Assembly (NCBI RefSeq): GCF_014635665.1
Contig: NZ_BMDG01000003.1
Location: forward strand, 310,001 to 374,000
Origin: Isoptericola cucumis
Lineage (GTDB): Bacteria > Actinomycetota > Actinomycetes > Actinomycetales > Cellulomonadaceae
Reading direction: 5' to 3'
Length of the DNA: 64,000 bases
The position numbers were made by a program, and so were the translations under genes. The notes beneath the pieces are model-generated. The model made no database searches. It was not told where the DNA came from and saw only the letters and a list, made by a program, of their open reading frames with translations. This document shows positions 46,226 through 54,321 of the stretch, piece after piece. Positions within the stretch are counted from its first letter, which is position 1, and each line of letters begins with the position of its first letter.

Positions 46226-47024
46226 CGCGGTGCCGGCCCACCGGCACGACGAGCGGCGTCCCGGAGACGGGGTCGGGCACGACCCGTGCCTCCAGGCCGA
46301 AGGCGTCGCGCACCGCGTCCTCGGTGAGCACGGACGCCGGGTCGCCGAGGGCCACGATCCGCCCGGCGCTCATCACCACCAGGTGGTCGGCGTACCGGGC
46401 GGCGAGGTTGAGCTCGTGCAGCACCATGACGACCGTGGTGCCGCGGGTGTGGTTGAGCTCGGCCAGCAGGTCGAGCAGCTCGACCTGGTGCGCCACGTCG
46501 AGGAAGGTCGTGGGCTCGTCGAGCAGCACGATGTCGGTCTCCTGCGCGAGCACCATGGCGATCCAGACCCGCTGGCGCTGACCGCCGGAGAGCTCCGCGA
46601 CGGGCCGGTCCGCGAGCTCCGTCGTGCTGGTGGCCTCCAGCGCGCGCGCCACGACCGCGTCGTCGTCGCTGGTGTGCCGGCCGAACCAGCCCTGGTGCGG
46701 GTAGCGTCCCCGTGCGACGAGGTCGGCGACGCGCACCCCGTCGGGGGCGATCGACGACTGCGGCAGCACCGCGACGGAGCGGGCGAGCTCCTTGCGGGAC
46801 AGTGCGGACACGTCGTGGTCGCCGAGGGTGACCCGCCCGCCGTCGAGCGGGTGCAGCCGGGCGAGGCCCCGCAGCAGCGTCGACTTGCCGCAGGCGTTGG
46901 GCCCGACGATCGCGGTGACCTTGCCCGCGGGCAGCTCGAGGTCGAGCCCCTCGATGACCTTCCGCCCGTCATACCCGAGGCTCACGCCGTGGGCGTGCAG
47001 GGCCGCGCCGGCCGAGGTCAGCAT
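46215..47024 (-). CDS. siderophore/heme-type ABC transporter ATP-binding protein
   Basis: Encodes 269 residues from the ATG supported by homology (LHAHGVSLGYDGRKVIEGLDL follows). Walker A is GPNACGKST, the signature ELSGGQRQRVWIAMVLAQ and Walker B IVLLDEPTTFLDVAHQ, a pattern typical of FecE/FepC ATPases for iron-siderophore import. No permease or binding protein is adjacent, so it is an orphan subunit here. It lies 56 bp behind a VTT protein that has an iron-box-like site upstream, suggesting iron control. Confidence 0.88.
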   Translation of the reverse strand: MLTSAGAALHAHGVSLGYDGRKVIEGLDLELPAGKVTAIVGPNACGKSTLLRGLARLHPLDGGRVTLGDHDVSALSRKELARSVAVLPQSSIAPDGVRVADLVARGRYPHQGWFGRHTSDDDAVVARALEATSTTELADRPVAELSGGQRQRVWIAMVLAQETDIVLLDEPTTFLDVAHQVELLDLLAELNHTRGTTVVMVLHELNLAARYADHLVVMSAGRIVALGDPASVLTEDAVRDAFGLEARVVPDPVSGTPLVVPVGRHRVTG

Positions 47025-47080
47025 GGCCTCAGTCTGGCACGGGACGGCGGCCGCGCCGGGGGCTGCCGGTGCACGCGGCC

Positions 47081-47653
47081 TCACGCTCCCGTGCCCGCGC
47101 GGGAGCGGCGCGTGAGCCGGTACGCGACCCAGGTGACGAGCGCCACGGCACCCAGCCCGATCGCGACGAGCGTCACCGGGTGGCGCACCCCCACGGCGAT
47201 CGCGGCGTTGACGGCGGCGGTGCCGACCGTCGTCCAGATCGTGGCCCAGACGACGCAGCCGGCCAGCAGCGCGACCAGGTACCGGCCGAAGGGCATGCGC
47301 AGGTAGCCCGCCGCGAGGTTGACGAGCGTCTGGACGCCCACCGTGAAGAACGAGAGCGTGACCGCGGGCGGACCCCAGCGGTGGATCCGCTCGATGGCGG
47401 CGAGCGCACCCGGACGCGACAGCAGGTCGGACACCCGTCCGTCGCGGGCCGTCCCGCGGGCCACGCCCCGTCCCGCCCAGTAGGTCGCCTGGGCGCGGAC
47501 CAGCACGATGCAGAACGCCGCGAGGTAGACGACCCAGAACGGCACGCCGGCGATGGTGAAGACGCCGGCGGGTTCGGTGCCGACGGACCCGGTGACGGAC
47601 CCGGTGACGGGCCCGGCGGCGAGGGTGGCGGCGAGCGCGGGGGCGAGAGGCAC
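47081..47653 (-). CDS. VTT/DedA-like membrane protein
   Basis: Encodes 190 residues. The N-terminus contains Val-Thr-Gly repeats (about 15-25). Spans include VPFWVVYLAAFCIVLVRA, and the VTT-like core WGPPAVTLSFFTVGVQTLVNLAAGYLRMP followed by two helices. DedA/VTT proteins act as lipid scramblases or flippases and affect membrane energetics. The standard catalytic Arg/Glu residues are only partly recognisable, so it may be a divergent member. It is probably co-transcribed with the siderophore-type ATPase. Confidence 0.75.
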   Translation of the reverse strand: MPLAPALAATLAAGPVTGSVTGSVGTEPAGVFTIAGVPFWVVYLAAFCIVLVRAQATYWAGRGVARGTARDGRVSDLLSRPGALAAIERIHRWGPPAVTLSFFTVGVQTLVNLAAGYLRMPFGRYLVALLAGCVVWATIWTTVGTAAVNAAIAVGVRHPVTLVAIGLGAVALVTWVAYRLTRRSRAGTGA

Positions 47654-47671
47654 GGACCCAGTCTGCCTTGC

Positions 47672-47690
47672 TGAGGTATGCCTGGCCTAA
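47672..47690 (-). promoter_or_regulatory. DtxR/IdeR-type iron box upstream of the VTT gene
   Basis: TTAGGCCAGGCATACCTCA on the minus strand matches the actinobacterial iron box TTAGGTTAGSCTAACCTAA at about 14 of 19 positions, arms TTAGG and CCT conserved. It ends 18 bp before the VTT start and overlaps the last codon of zur. Confidence 0.6.
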
Positions 47691-48133
47691 CTCGTCCGGG
47701 GTGCCGCGGCCCGGCAGTCCGCGCAGGTGCCCCAGAGCTCCACGGTGTGGTCGATGTCGGCGAAACCGTGGGCGCTGGCCACGCTCGCCGCCCAGGCCTC
47801 CACGGTGGGCCCGTCGATCTCGACCGCGCGCCCGCAGGACCGGCAGACGAGGTGGTGGTGGTGCTCACGGCGCTCGCACCGGCGGTACAGGCTCTCGCCG
47901 TCCTCGCCGCGCAGCACGTCGACCTCGCCGCCGTCCGCCATCGTCTGCAGCGTGCGGTAGACGGTCGCGAGGCCGACGGCGTCGCCGCGCGTGCGGACCA
48001 GCTCGTGCAGCTGCTGGGCGCTGCGGAACTCGTCCGTCTCGCCGAGGGCGTCGGCGACCGCGGCCCGCTGGCGCGTCATCCGCGGCGCGGGCCGGTCGGC
48101 GAGGCGCGAGGGGCGCTGGCGGGTGTCGTTCAC
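47687..48133 (-). CDS. zur: Zur (Fur family zinc regulator)
   Basis: Encodes 148 residues from a GTG overlapping the znuB stop. The winged helix contains TRQRAAVADALGETDEFRSAQQLHELV and LATVYRTLQTMADGG. The metal region has YRRCERREHHHHLVCRSCGR and WGTCADCRAA, giving the structural Cys4 zinc site. Fur-family specificity is hard to read from sequence alone. Being the last gene of a znuACB operon with Zur boxes makes zinc the best assignment. Confidence 0.92.
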   Translation of the reverse strand: MNDTRQRPSRLADRPAPRMTRQRAAVADALGETDEFRSAQQLHELVRTRGDAVGLATVYRTLQTMADGGEVDVLRGEDGESLYRRCERREHHHHLVCRSCGRAVEIDGPTVEAWAASVASAHGFADIDHTVELWGTCADCRAAAPRTS

Positions 48134-49062
48134 GGCGTGCACTCCTCCTGCCTGCCGTCGCCGGCGGGGGTGGCGACGGCGACGTCGTCGGGGATGTCGG
48201 GGTGCGGGTCGGTCGCCGGCCGGCGGCGGGCGAGCAGCGGGTGCACGGCCGCGACGACGGCGTAGACGCCGATCGCGAGCACCACGATGAGGGCGCCGGG
48301 GGAGACGTTGTGCCAGTACGTGATCGACAGGCCGGTGACGCACACGGTCACGCCCACGACCGAGCCCACGAGCATGGTGCGGCGGAACGAGTGCGTCACG
48401 AGCTGGCCGATCGCCACCGGGACGATCATCAGCGCGGACACCAGCAGCAGCCCCACCACGCGCATCGCGACGGTCACCGTCAGCGCGGCGAGGACGGCCA
48501 CGGCCATGTTGAGCGCCCACACCGGCAGCCCGGACGCGATGGCGAACTCCTCGTCGTGGCTGACGGAGAACAGCACGGCCCGCAGCCCGAGCCCGATCAG
48601 CAGGATGAGCCCGCAGAGCGCGACCGTGACCCACACGTCGGCCATGGTCACGGTCGAGATCGACCCGAAGAGGTAGGCCATCAGGCTGCCCGACGACCCG
48701 CCGGCGAGGCCGATGAGCAGCACGCCGCCGGCGATGCCGCCGTAGAAGAGGATGGCCAGCGCGAGGTCGCCCGAGGTGCGCCCGCGCCGGCGGACCACCT
48801 CGATGAGGACCGAGCCGGCCACCGCCGCGACGACCGCGCCGGGGACCGCGAGCACGTCGTCGGGCACCAGGCCCATGCCCGCGCCGACGAGCCAGCCGAG
48901 CGCGACGCCGGTGAGCGCCACGTGCCCGATGCCGTCGCCGAGCAGCGCCAGCCGGCGCTGCACCAGGTACGTGCCCACGACCGGGGCGCTCAGGCCGACC
49001 AGGAGCGCGGCGACGAGCGCGCGCTGCATGAACGGGTCGGTGACCATCTCCCACAGGCCCAT
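48130..49062 (-). CDS. znuB: zinc ABC transporter permease ZnuB
   Basis: Encodes 310 residues. It has about eight spans of the ABC-3 family: FMQRALVAALLVGLSAPVVGTYLVQRRLALLGDGIGHVALTGVALG is the conserved first half, and AMRVVGLLLVSALMIVPVAIGQL the central coupling region. The C-terminal tail is polar. It imports zinc with ZnuC and ZnuA. Its ATG overlaps the znuC stop by one base (TGATG), and its stop overlaps zur. Confidence 0.95.
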   Translation of the reverse strand: MGLWEMVTDPFMQRALVAALLVGLSAPVVGTYLVQRRLALLGDGIGHVALTGVALGWLVGAGMGLVPDDVLAVPGAVVAAVAGSVLIEVVRRRGRTSGDLALAILFYGGIAGGVLLIGLAGGSSGSLMAYLFGSISTVTMADVWVTVALCGLILLIGLGLRAVLFSVSHDEEFAIASGLPVWALNMAVAVLAALTVTVAMRVVGLLLVSALMIVPVAIGQLVTHSFRRTMLVGSVVGVTVCVTGLSITYWHNVSPGALIVVLAIGVYAVVAAVHPLLARRRPATDPHPDIPDDVAVATPAGDGRQEECTP

Positions 49063-49946
49063 CAGCGCGCCCCCTCGTCCTCGGCGGAGTCGTCGCGTGC
49101 GTCGAGCCGGGCCTCGAAGGGCCCGTCCGCCAGGCGCACGTCCTCGGCCCGCTGCAGCGTGCGGGAGTGTGCGTGCGGGTGCACGTGCTCGTGGTCGGAG
49201 TCCTCGTGCCCGGGTCGCGGGTGCGGCGGGGCGCCGTCGTGCACCACGCGGCCGTGCCGCAGCACGACGCACCGCTGCACCAGCGGCGCGAGCTCGCCGA
49301 GCTCGTGCAGGACGACGAGCACCGTCATGCCGTCGCCCACGAGCCGGGTCATCGTGGCGGCGAACGCCTCCTGGCTGGGGCGGTCCACCCCGGCGACGGG
49401 CTCGTCGAGCACCAGCACCTCGGGCCGGCGCACGAGCGCACGGGCGATGAGGACCCGCTGCTGCTGGCCGCCGGAGAGCTGGTGCGTGGGCCGGTGCGCC
49501 CGGTCGGCGAGGCCGACCTGGTCGAGCGCCTCACGGACCCGGGCCCGCCAGCCGCGCGGGAGCCGCAGCCGCCGGCCGTGCAGCAGGCCGGAGGCCACGA
49601 CCTCCTCGGCCGTCGAGGGCACGCCCGCGGCCGCGCTGACACGCTGCGGCACGTAGCCGACGCGGCCCCAGGGGACGCCGTCGCCGAGCGGGCGGCCGAG
49701 CAGGCGCACGTCGCCGGCGCTCGGGGGCAGCACGCCCACGAGCGTGCGGACCAGCGTGGACTTCCCGGAGCCGTTCGCGCCGAGCAGGGCGACGACCTCG
49801 CCCCGACGCACGGTGAGGTCGACGCCGCGCAGCACCGGGCTGGCGCCCAGGCGCACGTGCAGGCCGCGGGCCTCGATCGCCGGGGGCGCGTCGGGCGCGG
49901 GCGGAGTCTCGGACAGGTGTGCGGAGCCGGGGGCGAGCGTGGTCAT
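49062..49946 (-). CDS. znuC: zinc ABC transporter ATP-binding protein ZnuC
   Basis: Encodes 294 residues. Walker A is GANGSGKST, the signature QLSGGQQQRVLIARAL, Walker B VLVLDEPVAGVD. The C-terminus is His-rich (GHEDSDHEHVHPHAHS), as in many zinc-transport subunits. The ATG overlaps the znuA stop (ATGA). It drives zinc import with ZnuB. Confidence 0.95.
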   Translation of the reverse strand: MTTLAPGSAHLSETPPAPDAPPAIEARGLHVRLGASPVLRGVDLTVRRGEVVALLGANGSGKSTLVRTLVGVLPPSAGDVRLLGRPLGDGVPWGRVGYVPQRVSAAAGVPSTAEEVVASGLLHGRRLRLPRGWRARVREALDQVGLADRAHRPTHQLSGGQQQRVLIARALVRRPEVLVLDEPVAGVDRPSQEAFAATMTRLVGDGMTVLVVLHELGELAPLVQRCVVLRHGRVVHDGAPPHPRPGHEDSDHEHVHPHAHSRTLQRAEDVRLADGPFEARLDARDDSAEDEGAR

Positions 49947-50911
49947 GAGCACTGGAGCCCTTCGCTGAGGGTGGCGAGGTTGTCCTGCATCACCGAGACG
50001 TAGTCGGCGCCGGCGGCCGCGGCGTCCTCCGAGAGCCCCTCGAGCGGGTCGAGGACGGCGGTCTCCACGCCGACGTCGGAGGCGAGGGTCTCCGCGACCT
50101 TCGGGCTGGTGAGGGTCTCGGTGAAGATCGTGTCGACGCCGCTGTCCTCGACGACGGCCGCGACCTCGCGCAGCCGGGCGGGGGACGGCTCGGACTCGGG
50201 GTCCAGGCCCACGATGCCGACCTGCTCCAGGTCGTAGCGCTCGGCGAGGTAGCCGAACGCCTCGTGCGACGTGACCAGGGTGCGCGTCTCGCACTCCTTC
50301 AGCCCGGCGGTGAACTCGGCGTCCAGGTCCTTGACCTGCTTCTCGAGGGCGCGCGCCCCCTCCGCGTAGGCGGCGGCGTGCTCCGGGTCGGCGTCGGCGA
50401 GCGCGCCCGCGACGGCGTGGCCGAGGGGGATCAGCCGCGTCGGGTCGAGCCAGAAGTGCGGGTCGAGCGTGCCGTGGTCGTGGCCGTCGCCGGCGTCCTC
50501 CTCGGCGTGCTCGTCGCCGTGCCCGCCCGTCTCCTCGGAGGGCGTGCCCGGGTGGGCCTCCAGGTCGACGACGTCCGCCGCGTCGACGACGTGCTCGGGC
50601 GACTGGGTCTCGACGGCGTCGTCGACCGCGGCCTGGAAGCCGGAGGAGTAGACGACGAGGTCGGACGTGCCGATCTCGCGCATCTGCGCGGGGGAGAGCT
50701 CGAGGTCGTGGGGCTCGGCCGCCGGCGGGGTGAGGTTGGAGACGGTCACGTGCTCGCCGCCCACCTGCTCGGCGACGTACTGCAGCGGGTAGAACGAGGC
50801 GAGGACCTCGAGCGTGCCGTCGCCCCCGCCGTCGTCGGTGGAGCAGCCCGCGAGGACGGCGGGCAGGACGAGCACGGGCAGGGCGGCGAGGGCCGCACGA
50901 CGGCGAAGCAT
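49943..50911 (-). CDS. znuA: zinc-binding lipoprotein ZnuA
   Basis: Encodes 322 residues. A lipoprotein signal ends VLPAVLAGCST with the lipidated Cys near 22. VLASFYPLQYVAEQVGG starts the cluster A-I binding domain. HDLELSPAQ supplies a ligand His, and a flexible His/Asp loop (HGDEHAEEDAGDGHDHG) precedes LDPHFWLDP; TSHEAFGYLAERY and TETLTSPKVAE follow. It captures zinc outside the membrane. Its start codon touches the first of two Zur boxes, so the transcript is leaderless. Confidence 0.95.
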   Translation of the reverse strand: MLRRRAALAALPVLVLPAVLAGCSTDDGGGDGTLEVLASFYPLQYVAEQVGGEHVTVSNLTPPAAEPHDLELSPAQMREIGTSDLVVYSSGFQAAVDDAVETQSPEHVVDAADVVDLEAHPGTPSEETGGHGDEHAEEDAGDGHDHGTLDPHFWLDPTRLIPLGHAVAGALADADPEHAAAYAEGARALEKQVKDLDAEFTAGLKECETRTLVTSHEAFGYLAERYDLEQVGIVGLDPESEPSPARLREVAAVVEDSGVDTIFTETLTSPKVAETLASDVGVETAVLDPLEGLSEDAAAAGADYVSVMQDNLATLSEGLQCS

Positions 50912-50947
50912 GAGAACGATTCTCAGTTGATTGAGAACGGTTGTCAA
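50911..50947 (-). promoter_or_regulatory. znuA promoter with two tandem Zur boxes
   Basis: Box 1 is TGAGAACGATTCTCA (50911-50925, perfect arms). Box 2 is TGAGAACGGTTGTCA (50932-50946, one mismatch). On the minus strand the same DNA holds a -35 TTGACA (50942-50947), a 17-bp spacer and a -10 GAGAAT (50919-50924) 7 nt before the ATG. Both boxes therefore cover the core promoter. Confidence 0.85.
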
Positions 50948-52254
50948 CTGAGGGTCGCGCGGCGGGCGACGAGGTACGCGCGCTGTGCGGGGTCGTGGGT
51001 CAGGGAGACCGCCCTGTCGTAGGCCGCGCCGGCGGCGTCGGCCCGCCCGAGGCGGGCGAGCAGCTCCGCCCGCGTGGCCCAGGCCGGCTGGTACCGGGCC
51101 GCCGCGGCGGCACCGCTCGAGCCGGCCGTGCCCCCCATGCCGTCCAGGACGGCGAGGCCGGCCTCCGGCCCGTCCGTCTCCGCGACCACCGCCGCGAGCG
51201 CCACGGTCCCGCCGAGCGACGGCGCGACGCGGGACAGCGCCTCGTGCAGCCGGCGCAGGGTGGCCCAGTCGGGCGGCTCGCCGGCGCGGCGCGCGCAGTG
51301 CACGGCCTGGACGGCGGCCTCGAGCTGGAACCGGCCCAGCGAACCCTGCGCGTGGGCGGCGCGCAGGTGCTCGTGCGCCCGCGCGATGCGCGCCGCGTCC
51401 CACCGGGCGGGGTCCTGCTCGGCGAGCGGCACGAACCGGCCGGCGTCGTCCGACCGGGCGCCGGCCCGGGCCGAGGAGAGCAGGACGAGCGCGGCGAGGC
51501 CGCGGGCCTCGGGGTCGCGCGGCGCGAGCTGCGCGAGGATCTCGGCGAGGCGCAGCGCCTCCGGCGGCAGGCGGCGCGGCTCGGTCGCGGCGGTGGACCA
51601 CTCGATGACGTACGCGCCGTACACGGCCTCGAGGACGTCGGCCATGCGGCCGGGCAGGTGCGAGCGGTCGGGGAGCTCGAACGGGACCCGCATCGCCTTC
51701 ACGCGGCGCTTCGCCCGCACCAGCCGCGTGGCCATGGTCGCGGCCGGCACGGTGAAGGCGGCCGCGACCTGCTCCGCGGTGCAGCCCAGCACGGTGTTCA
51801 GCATGAGGGGCGTGCGCGCCGCCGGCGCCACCGCCGGGTGGGCGCACACCAGCATCAGCTCGAGGCGCCGGTCGCCGATCGCGTCGGGGTCGACGTCGTC
51901 GAGGTGCGCCGGCGCGTGGCGCTCCGCGAGGTGGGGGACCAGGGGCGCGGTGCGGCGCGCCTCGGCGGACCTCCACCGGTCCCGTTGCCGGTTGCGGGCC
52001 ACCGTGAGCAGCCACGCGTCCGGACGGTCCGGCACGCCCGACCGCGGCCAGGTCCGCAGCGCGCGCTCCAGCGCGTCGCCGAGCGCGTCCTCCGCCGCCT
52101 GGAGGTCGCCGTCGGCGGCGGCGAGGAGGGCGACGAGGCGGCCGTAGCCGTCCCTCGCCGCCGCGGCCGCCGCGTCGTACGCGTCGCAGCCGGCGGCGCC
52201 GTCCACCTCGCCGTCCACCCCGCCGTCCCCCTCGCCGTCCACCTCGCGGACCAC
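50944..52254 (-). CDS. ECF42-type RNA polymerase sigma factor
   Basis: Encodes 436 residues. Region 2 is recognisable (RLVALLAAADGDLQAAEDALGDALERAL, PDAWLLTVARNRQRDRWR). Region 4 follows (TPLMLNTVLGCTAEQVAAAF, VPAATMATRLVRAKRR). A long C-terminal helical extension (about 220-436, DUF6596/TPR-like) contains YGAYVIEWSTAA and AHCARRAGEPPDW-like segments. This is the ECF42 layout, in which the extension replaces an anti-sigma factor and the gene is paired with a DGPF/YCII protein, here just upstream. The N-terminus is four 12-nt repeats, so the exact start is uncertain. Confidence 0.88.
   Translation of the reverse strand: MVREVDGEGDGGVDGEVDGAAGCDAYDAAAAAARDGYGRLVALLAAADGDLQAAEDALGDALERALRTWPRSGVPDRPDAWLLTVARNRQRDRWRSAEARRTAPLVPHLAERHAPAHLDDVDPDAIGDRRLELMLVCAHPAVAPAARTPLMLNTVLGCTAEQVAAAFTVPAATMATRLVRAKRRVKAMRVPFELPDRSHLPGRMADVLEAVYGAYVIEWSTAATEPRRLPPEALRLAEILAQLAPRDPEARGLAALVLLSSARAGARSDDAGRFVPLAEQDPARWDAARIARAHEHLRAAHAQGSLGRFQLEAAVQAVHCARRAGEPPDWATLRRLHEALSRVAPSLGGTVALAAVVAETDGPEAGLAVLDGMGGTAGSSGAAAAARYQPAWATRAELLARLGRADAAGAAYDRAVSLTHDPAQRAYLVARRATLS
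52198..52245. repeat. four 12-bp tandem repeats at the sigma-factor start
   Basis: GCCGTCCACCTC (plus-strand reading) is repeated four times with one or two changes, encoding EVDG-EGDG-GVDG-EVDG on the minus strand. Several GTG codons within it could serve as starts. Confidence 0.9.
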
Positions 52255-52273
52255 CGCCGTCGCCTGCTCGGGC

Positions 52274-52660
52274 CTACTCGGCCGGGCCGTGGCCGGTCCA
52301 GACCCCGCCCGCGAGCGACGTCGCGACCGGCCGGACCTCGACGGACCCGTAGGACGCGCCCGGGCACTTCTCCGCCCAGGCGATGGCGGCGTCGGCGTCG
52401 GGCACCTCCACGACGAAGATGCCGGCCAGCGCCTCCTTCGTCTCCGCGAACGGGCCGTCCTGCACCTGCGTGGCGCCGGTGCGGCGCGTGACCGTGGTGG
52501 CGGCGTCCGAGAACTGCAGGACCTCGCCCGCGACGAGCACCCCCGCGGACTCCAGGGCCTGGCCGTACTCCGCGAAGAGGCGTTCCATCTCGGCGATCCC
52601 CTCGGCGGGGATCTCGCCGGGGGAGGGCTCGCCGTTGTGCAGCAGCAGTGCGTAGCGCAT
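52274..52660 (-). CDS. YCII/DGPF family partner of the ECF sigma factor
   Basis: Encodes 128 residues. MRYALLLHNGEP starts the ferredoxin-like YCII fold and VQDGPFAETKEALAGIFVVEV contains the DGPF signature. Such proteins are constantly linked to ECF41/ECF42 sigma genes and are thought to be their targets, not their regulators. GAAGGAGA precedes the ATG. The sigma gene follows after 19 bp. Confidence 0.92.
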   Translation of the reverse strand: MRYALLLHNGEPSPGEIPAEGIAEMERLFAEYGQALESAGVLVAGEVLQFSDAATTVTRRTGATQVQDGPFAETKEALAGIFVVEVPDADAAIAWAEKCPGASYGSVEVRPVATSLAGGVWTGHGPAE

Positions 52661-52716
52661 CGTCGTCTCCTTCGTCGTGCCGTGCGCGCCGCCCGGGCGG
52701 GCGGTGCTGCTCCTAT

Positions 52717-52743
52717 GACGATCGTCGGGCACCCGGATCGTCA
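52717..52743 (-). promoter_or_regulatory. candidate ECF-type promoter of the YCII-sigma operon
   Basis: On the minus strand TGACGA (52738-52743), a 17-bp spacer and CGTC (52717-52720) resemble ECF promoters, which use a -10 CGTC; ECF42 -35 elements are TGTCGA-like. A second TGACGATCC lies about 30 bp further upstream. Confidence 0.35.
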
Positions 52744-52803
52744 CCGCGAGGGCCGGCACCTTCGGGATCGTCAATGAGGGACAGGGCCCGCCGGACGTCC
52801 CGG

Positions 52804-52809
52804 TAGGCT
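52804..52809 (+). promoter_or_regulatory. -10 hexamer TAGGCT of glyS
   Basis: TAGGCT lies 108 nt before the GTG and would give a leader of about 100 nt, long for this window. Confidence 0.4.
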
Positions 52810-52818
52810 GGTGGTTCA

Positions 52819-52898
52819 CCGCAGCCGGTCGTCGGGCATCGACGTGCCTCCGGGCTGCGGTCGTTCCCCGCACCGGCCCCACGAGCCACGTGGTGGCC
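52819..52898 (+). ncRNA. structured glyS leader
   Basis: CCGCAGCC (52819-52826) pairs with GGCTGCGG (52853-52860), enclosing an inner GGCA/TGCC stem. A second hairpin (52875-52898) has CCACG/CGTGG plus flanking GGCC arms and ends 8 nt before AGGAG. I do not recognise a T-box or glycine riboswitch. It could be a new leader or only GC-rich folding. Confidence 0.35.
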
Positions 52899-52917
52899 CG
52901 ACCCCCAGGAGTGATCC

Positions 52918-54303
52918 GTGGCAGCACCGTCCGCCCATCTCGACGCCGTCGTCTCCCTCGCCAAGCGGCGAGGTTTCGTGTTCCAGTCCGGCGAGATCTA
53001 CGGCGGGACGCGCTCCGCGTGGGACTACGGTCCCCTGGGCACCGAGCTCAAGGAGAACATCAAGCGGCAGTGGTGGAAGGCGATGACGCGTCGTGACGAC
53101 GTCGTCGGCCTCGACTCGGCCGTAATCCTGCCCACCCCGGTGTGGCACGCCTCGGGCCACCTCGGCGCGTTCAACGACCCGCTGACCGAGTGCCTGAGCT
53201 GCCACAAGCGGTTCCGCGAGGACCACATGGTCGAGGAGTTCGAGTCCAAGAAGGGCCGCGCCCCCGAGGGCGGCCTCGCGGAGATCGCCTGCCCGAACTG
53301 CGGCACCCGCGGCCAGTGGACCGAGCCGCGCGACTTCAACATGATGCTCAAGACCTACCTCGGCCCGGTCGAGGACGAGTCCGGCGTGCACTACCTGCGC
53401 CCGGAGACCGCCCAGGGCATCTTCGTGAACTTCACGAACGTCGCCGCGGCCTCGCGCAAGAAGCCGCCGTTCGGCATCGCGCAGATCGGCAAGTCGTTCC
53501 GCAACGAGATCACGCCGGGCAACTTCATCTTCCGCACGCGCGAGTTCGAGCAGATGGAGATGGAGTTCTTCGTCGAGCCGGGCACCGACGAGCAGTGGCA
53601 CCAGTACTGGATCGACACGCGCATGGCCTGGTACACGGACCTCGGTATCGACCCCGAGAACCTGCGCCTGTACGAGCACCCGAAGGACAAGCTGTCCCAC
53701 TACTCGACCCGCACGGTCGACATCGAGTACCGCTTCGGCTTCACCGGCGGCGAGTGGGGCGAGCTCGAGGGCGTCGCGAACCGCACCGACTTCGACCTCA
53801 AGACCCACTCGGAGCACTCGGGCAAGGACCTGTCGTACTTCGACCAGGCCTCGGGCGAGCGGTGGATCCCGTACGTCATCGAGCCGGCCGCGGGCCTCAC
53901 GCGCTCGCTCATGGCGTTCCTCGTGGAGGCGTACGCCGAGGACGAGGCGCCCAACACCAAGGGCGGGGTCGACAAGCGCACCGTGCTGCGGCTCGACCCG
54001 CGCCTCGCCCCGGTCAAGGCCGCCGTCCTGCCGCTGAGCCGCAACGAGAAGCTCTCGCCCAAGGCCCGCGACCTCGCGGCCGAGCTGCGCAAGAGCTGGA
54101 ACGTCGACTTCGACGACGCGGGCGCCATCGGTCGCCGGTACCGCCGCCAGGACGAGATCGGTACGCCGTTCTGCATCACCGTCGACTTCGACACGCTCGA
54201 GGACGACGCCGTGACCGTGCGCCACCGCGACTCGATGACGCAGGAGCGCGTCGCGCTGGACAAGGTCACCGGCTACCTGGCGCAGTACCTCGTGGGCGCC
54301 TGA
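52918..54303 (+). CDS. glyS: glycine--tRNA ligase (alpha2 type)
   Basis: Encodes 461 residues. [20 protein letters not shown] and [20 protein letters not shown] open motif 1. The zinc-site insertion has CLSCHKRF and CPNCGTRG. Class II motifs 2 and 3 appear in [34 protein letters not shown] and [16 protein letters not shown]; the C-terminal anticodon-binding domain follows. It charges tRNA-Gly. The GTG is preceded by AGGAG. The gene is convergent with a LysR regulator. Confidence 0.97.
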   Translation: MAAPSAHLDAVVSLAKRRGFVFQSGEIYGGTRSAWDYGPLGTELKENIKRQWWKAMTRRDDVVGLDSAVILPTPVWHASGHLGAFNDPLTECLSCHKRFREDHMVEEFESKKGRAPEGGLAEIACPNCGTRGQWTEPRDFNMMLKTYLGPVEDESGVHYLRPETAQGIFVNFTNVAAASRKKPPFGIAQIGKSFRNEITPGNFIFRTREFEQMEMEFFVEPGTDEQWHQYWIDTRMAWYTDLGIDPENLRLYEHPKDKLSHYSTRTVDIEYRFGFTGGEWGELEGVANRTDFDLKTHSEHSGKDLSYFDQASGERWIPYVIEPAAGLTRSLMAFLVEAYAEDEAPNTKGGVDKRTVLRLDPRLAPVKAAVLPLSRNEKLSPKARDLAAELRKSWNVDFDDAGAIGRRYRRQDEIGTPFCITVDFDTLEDDAVTVRHRDSMTQERVALDKVTGYLAQYLVGA

Positions 54304-54321
54304 CCCCGGCGTTCACGGGGT
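54303..54321. terminator. hairpin overlapping the convergent glyS and LysR stops
   Basis: ACCCCG (54303-54308) pairs with CGGGGT (54316-54321) around a 7-nt loop, with the LysR stop codon in the loop. No T tract on either side. Confidence 0.45.

Noticed and set aside
52819-52898. glyS leader as T-box or glycine riboswitch
   Set aside because: No T-box sequence, no specifier-loop arrangement and no tandem glycine-aptamer core was recognised.
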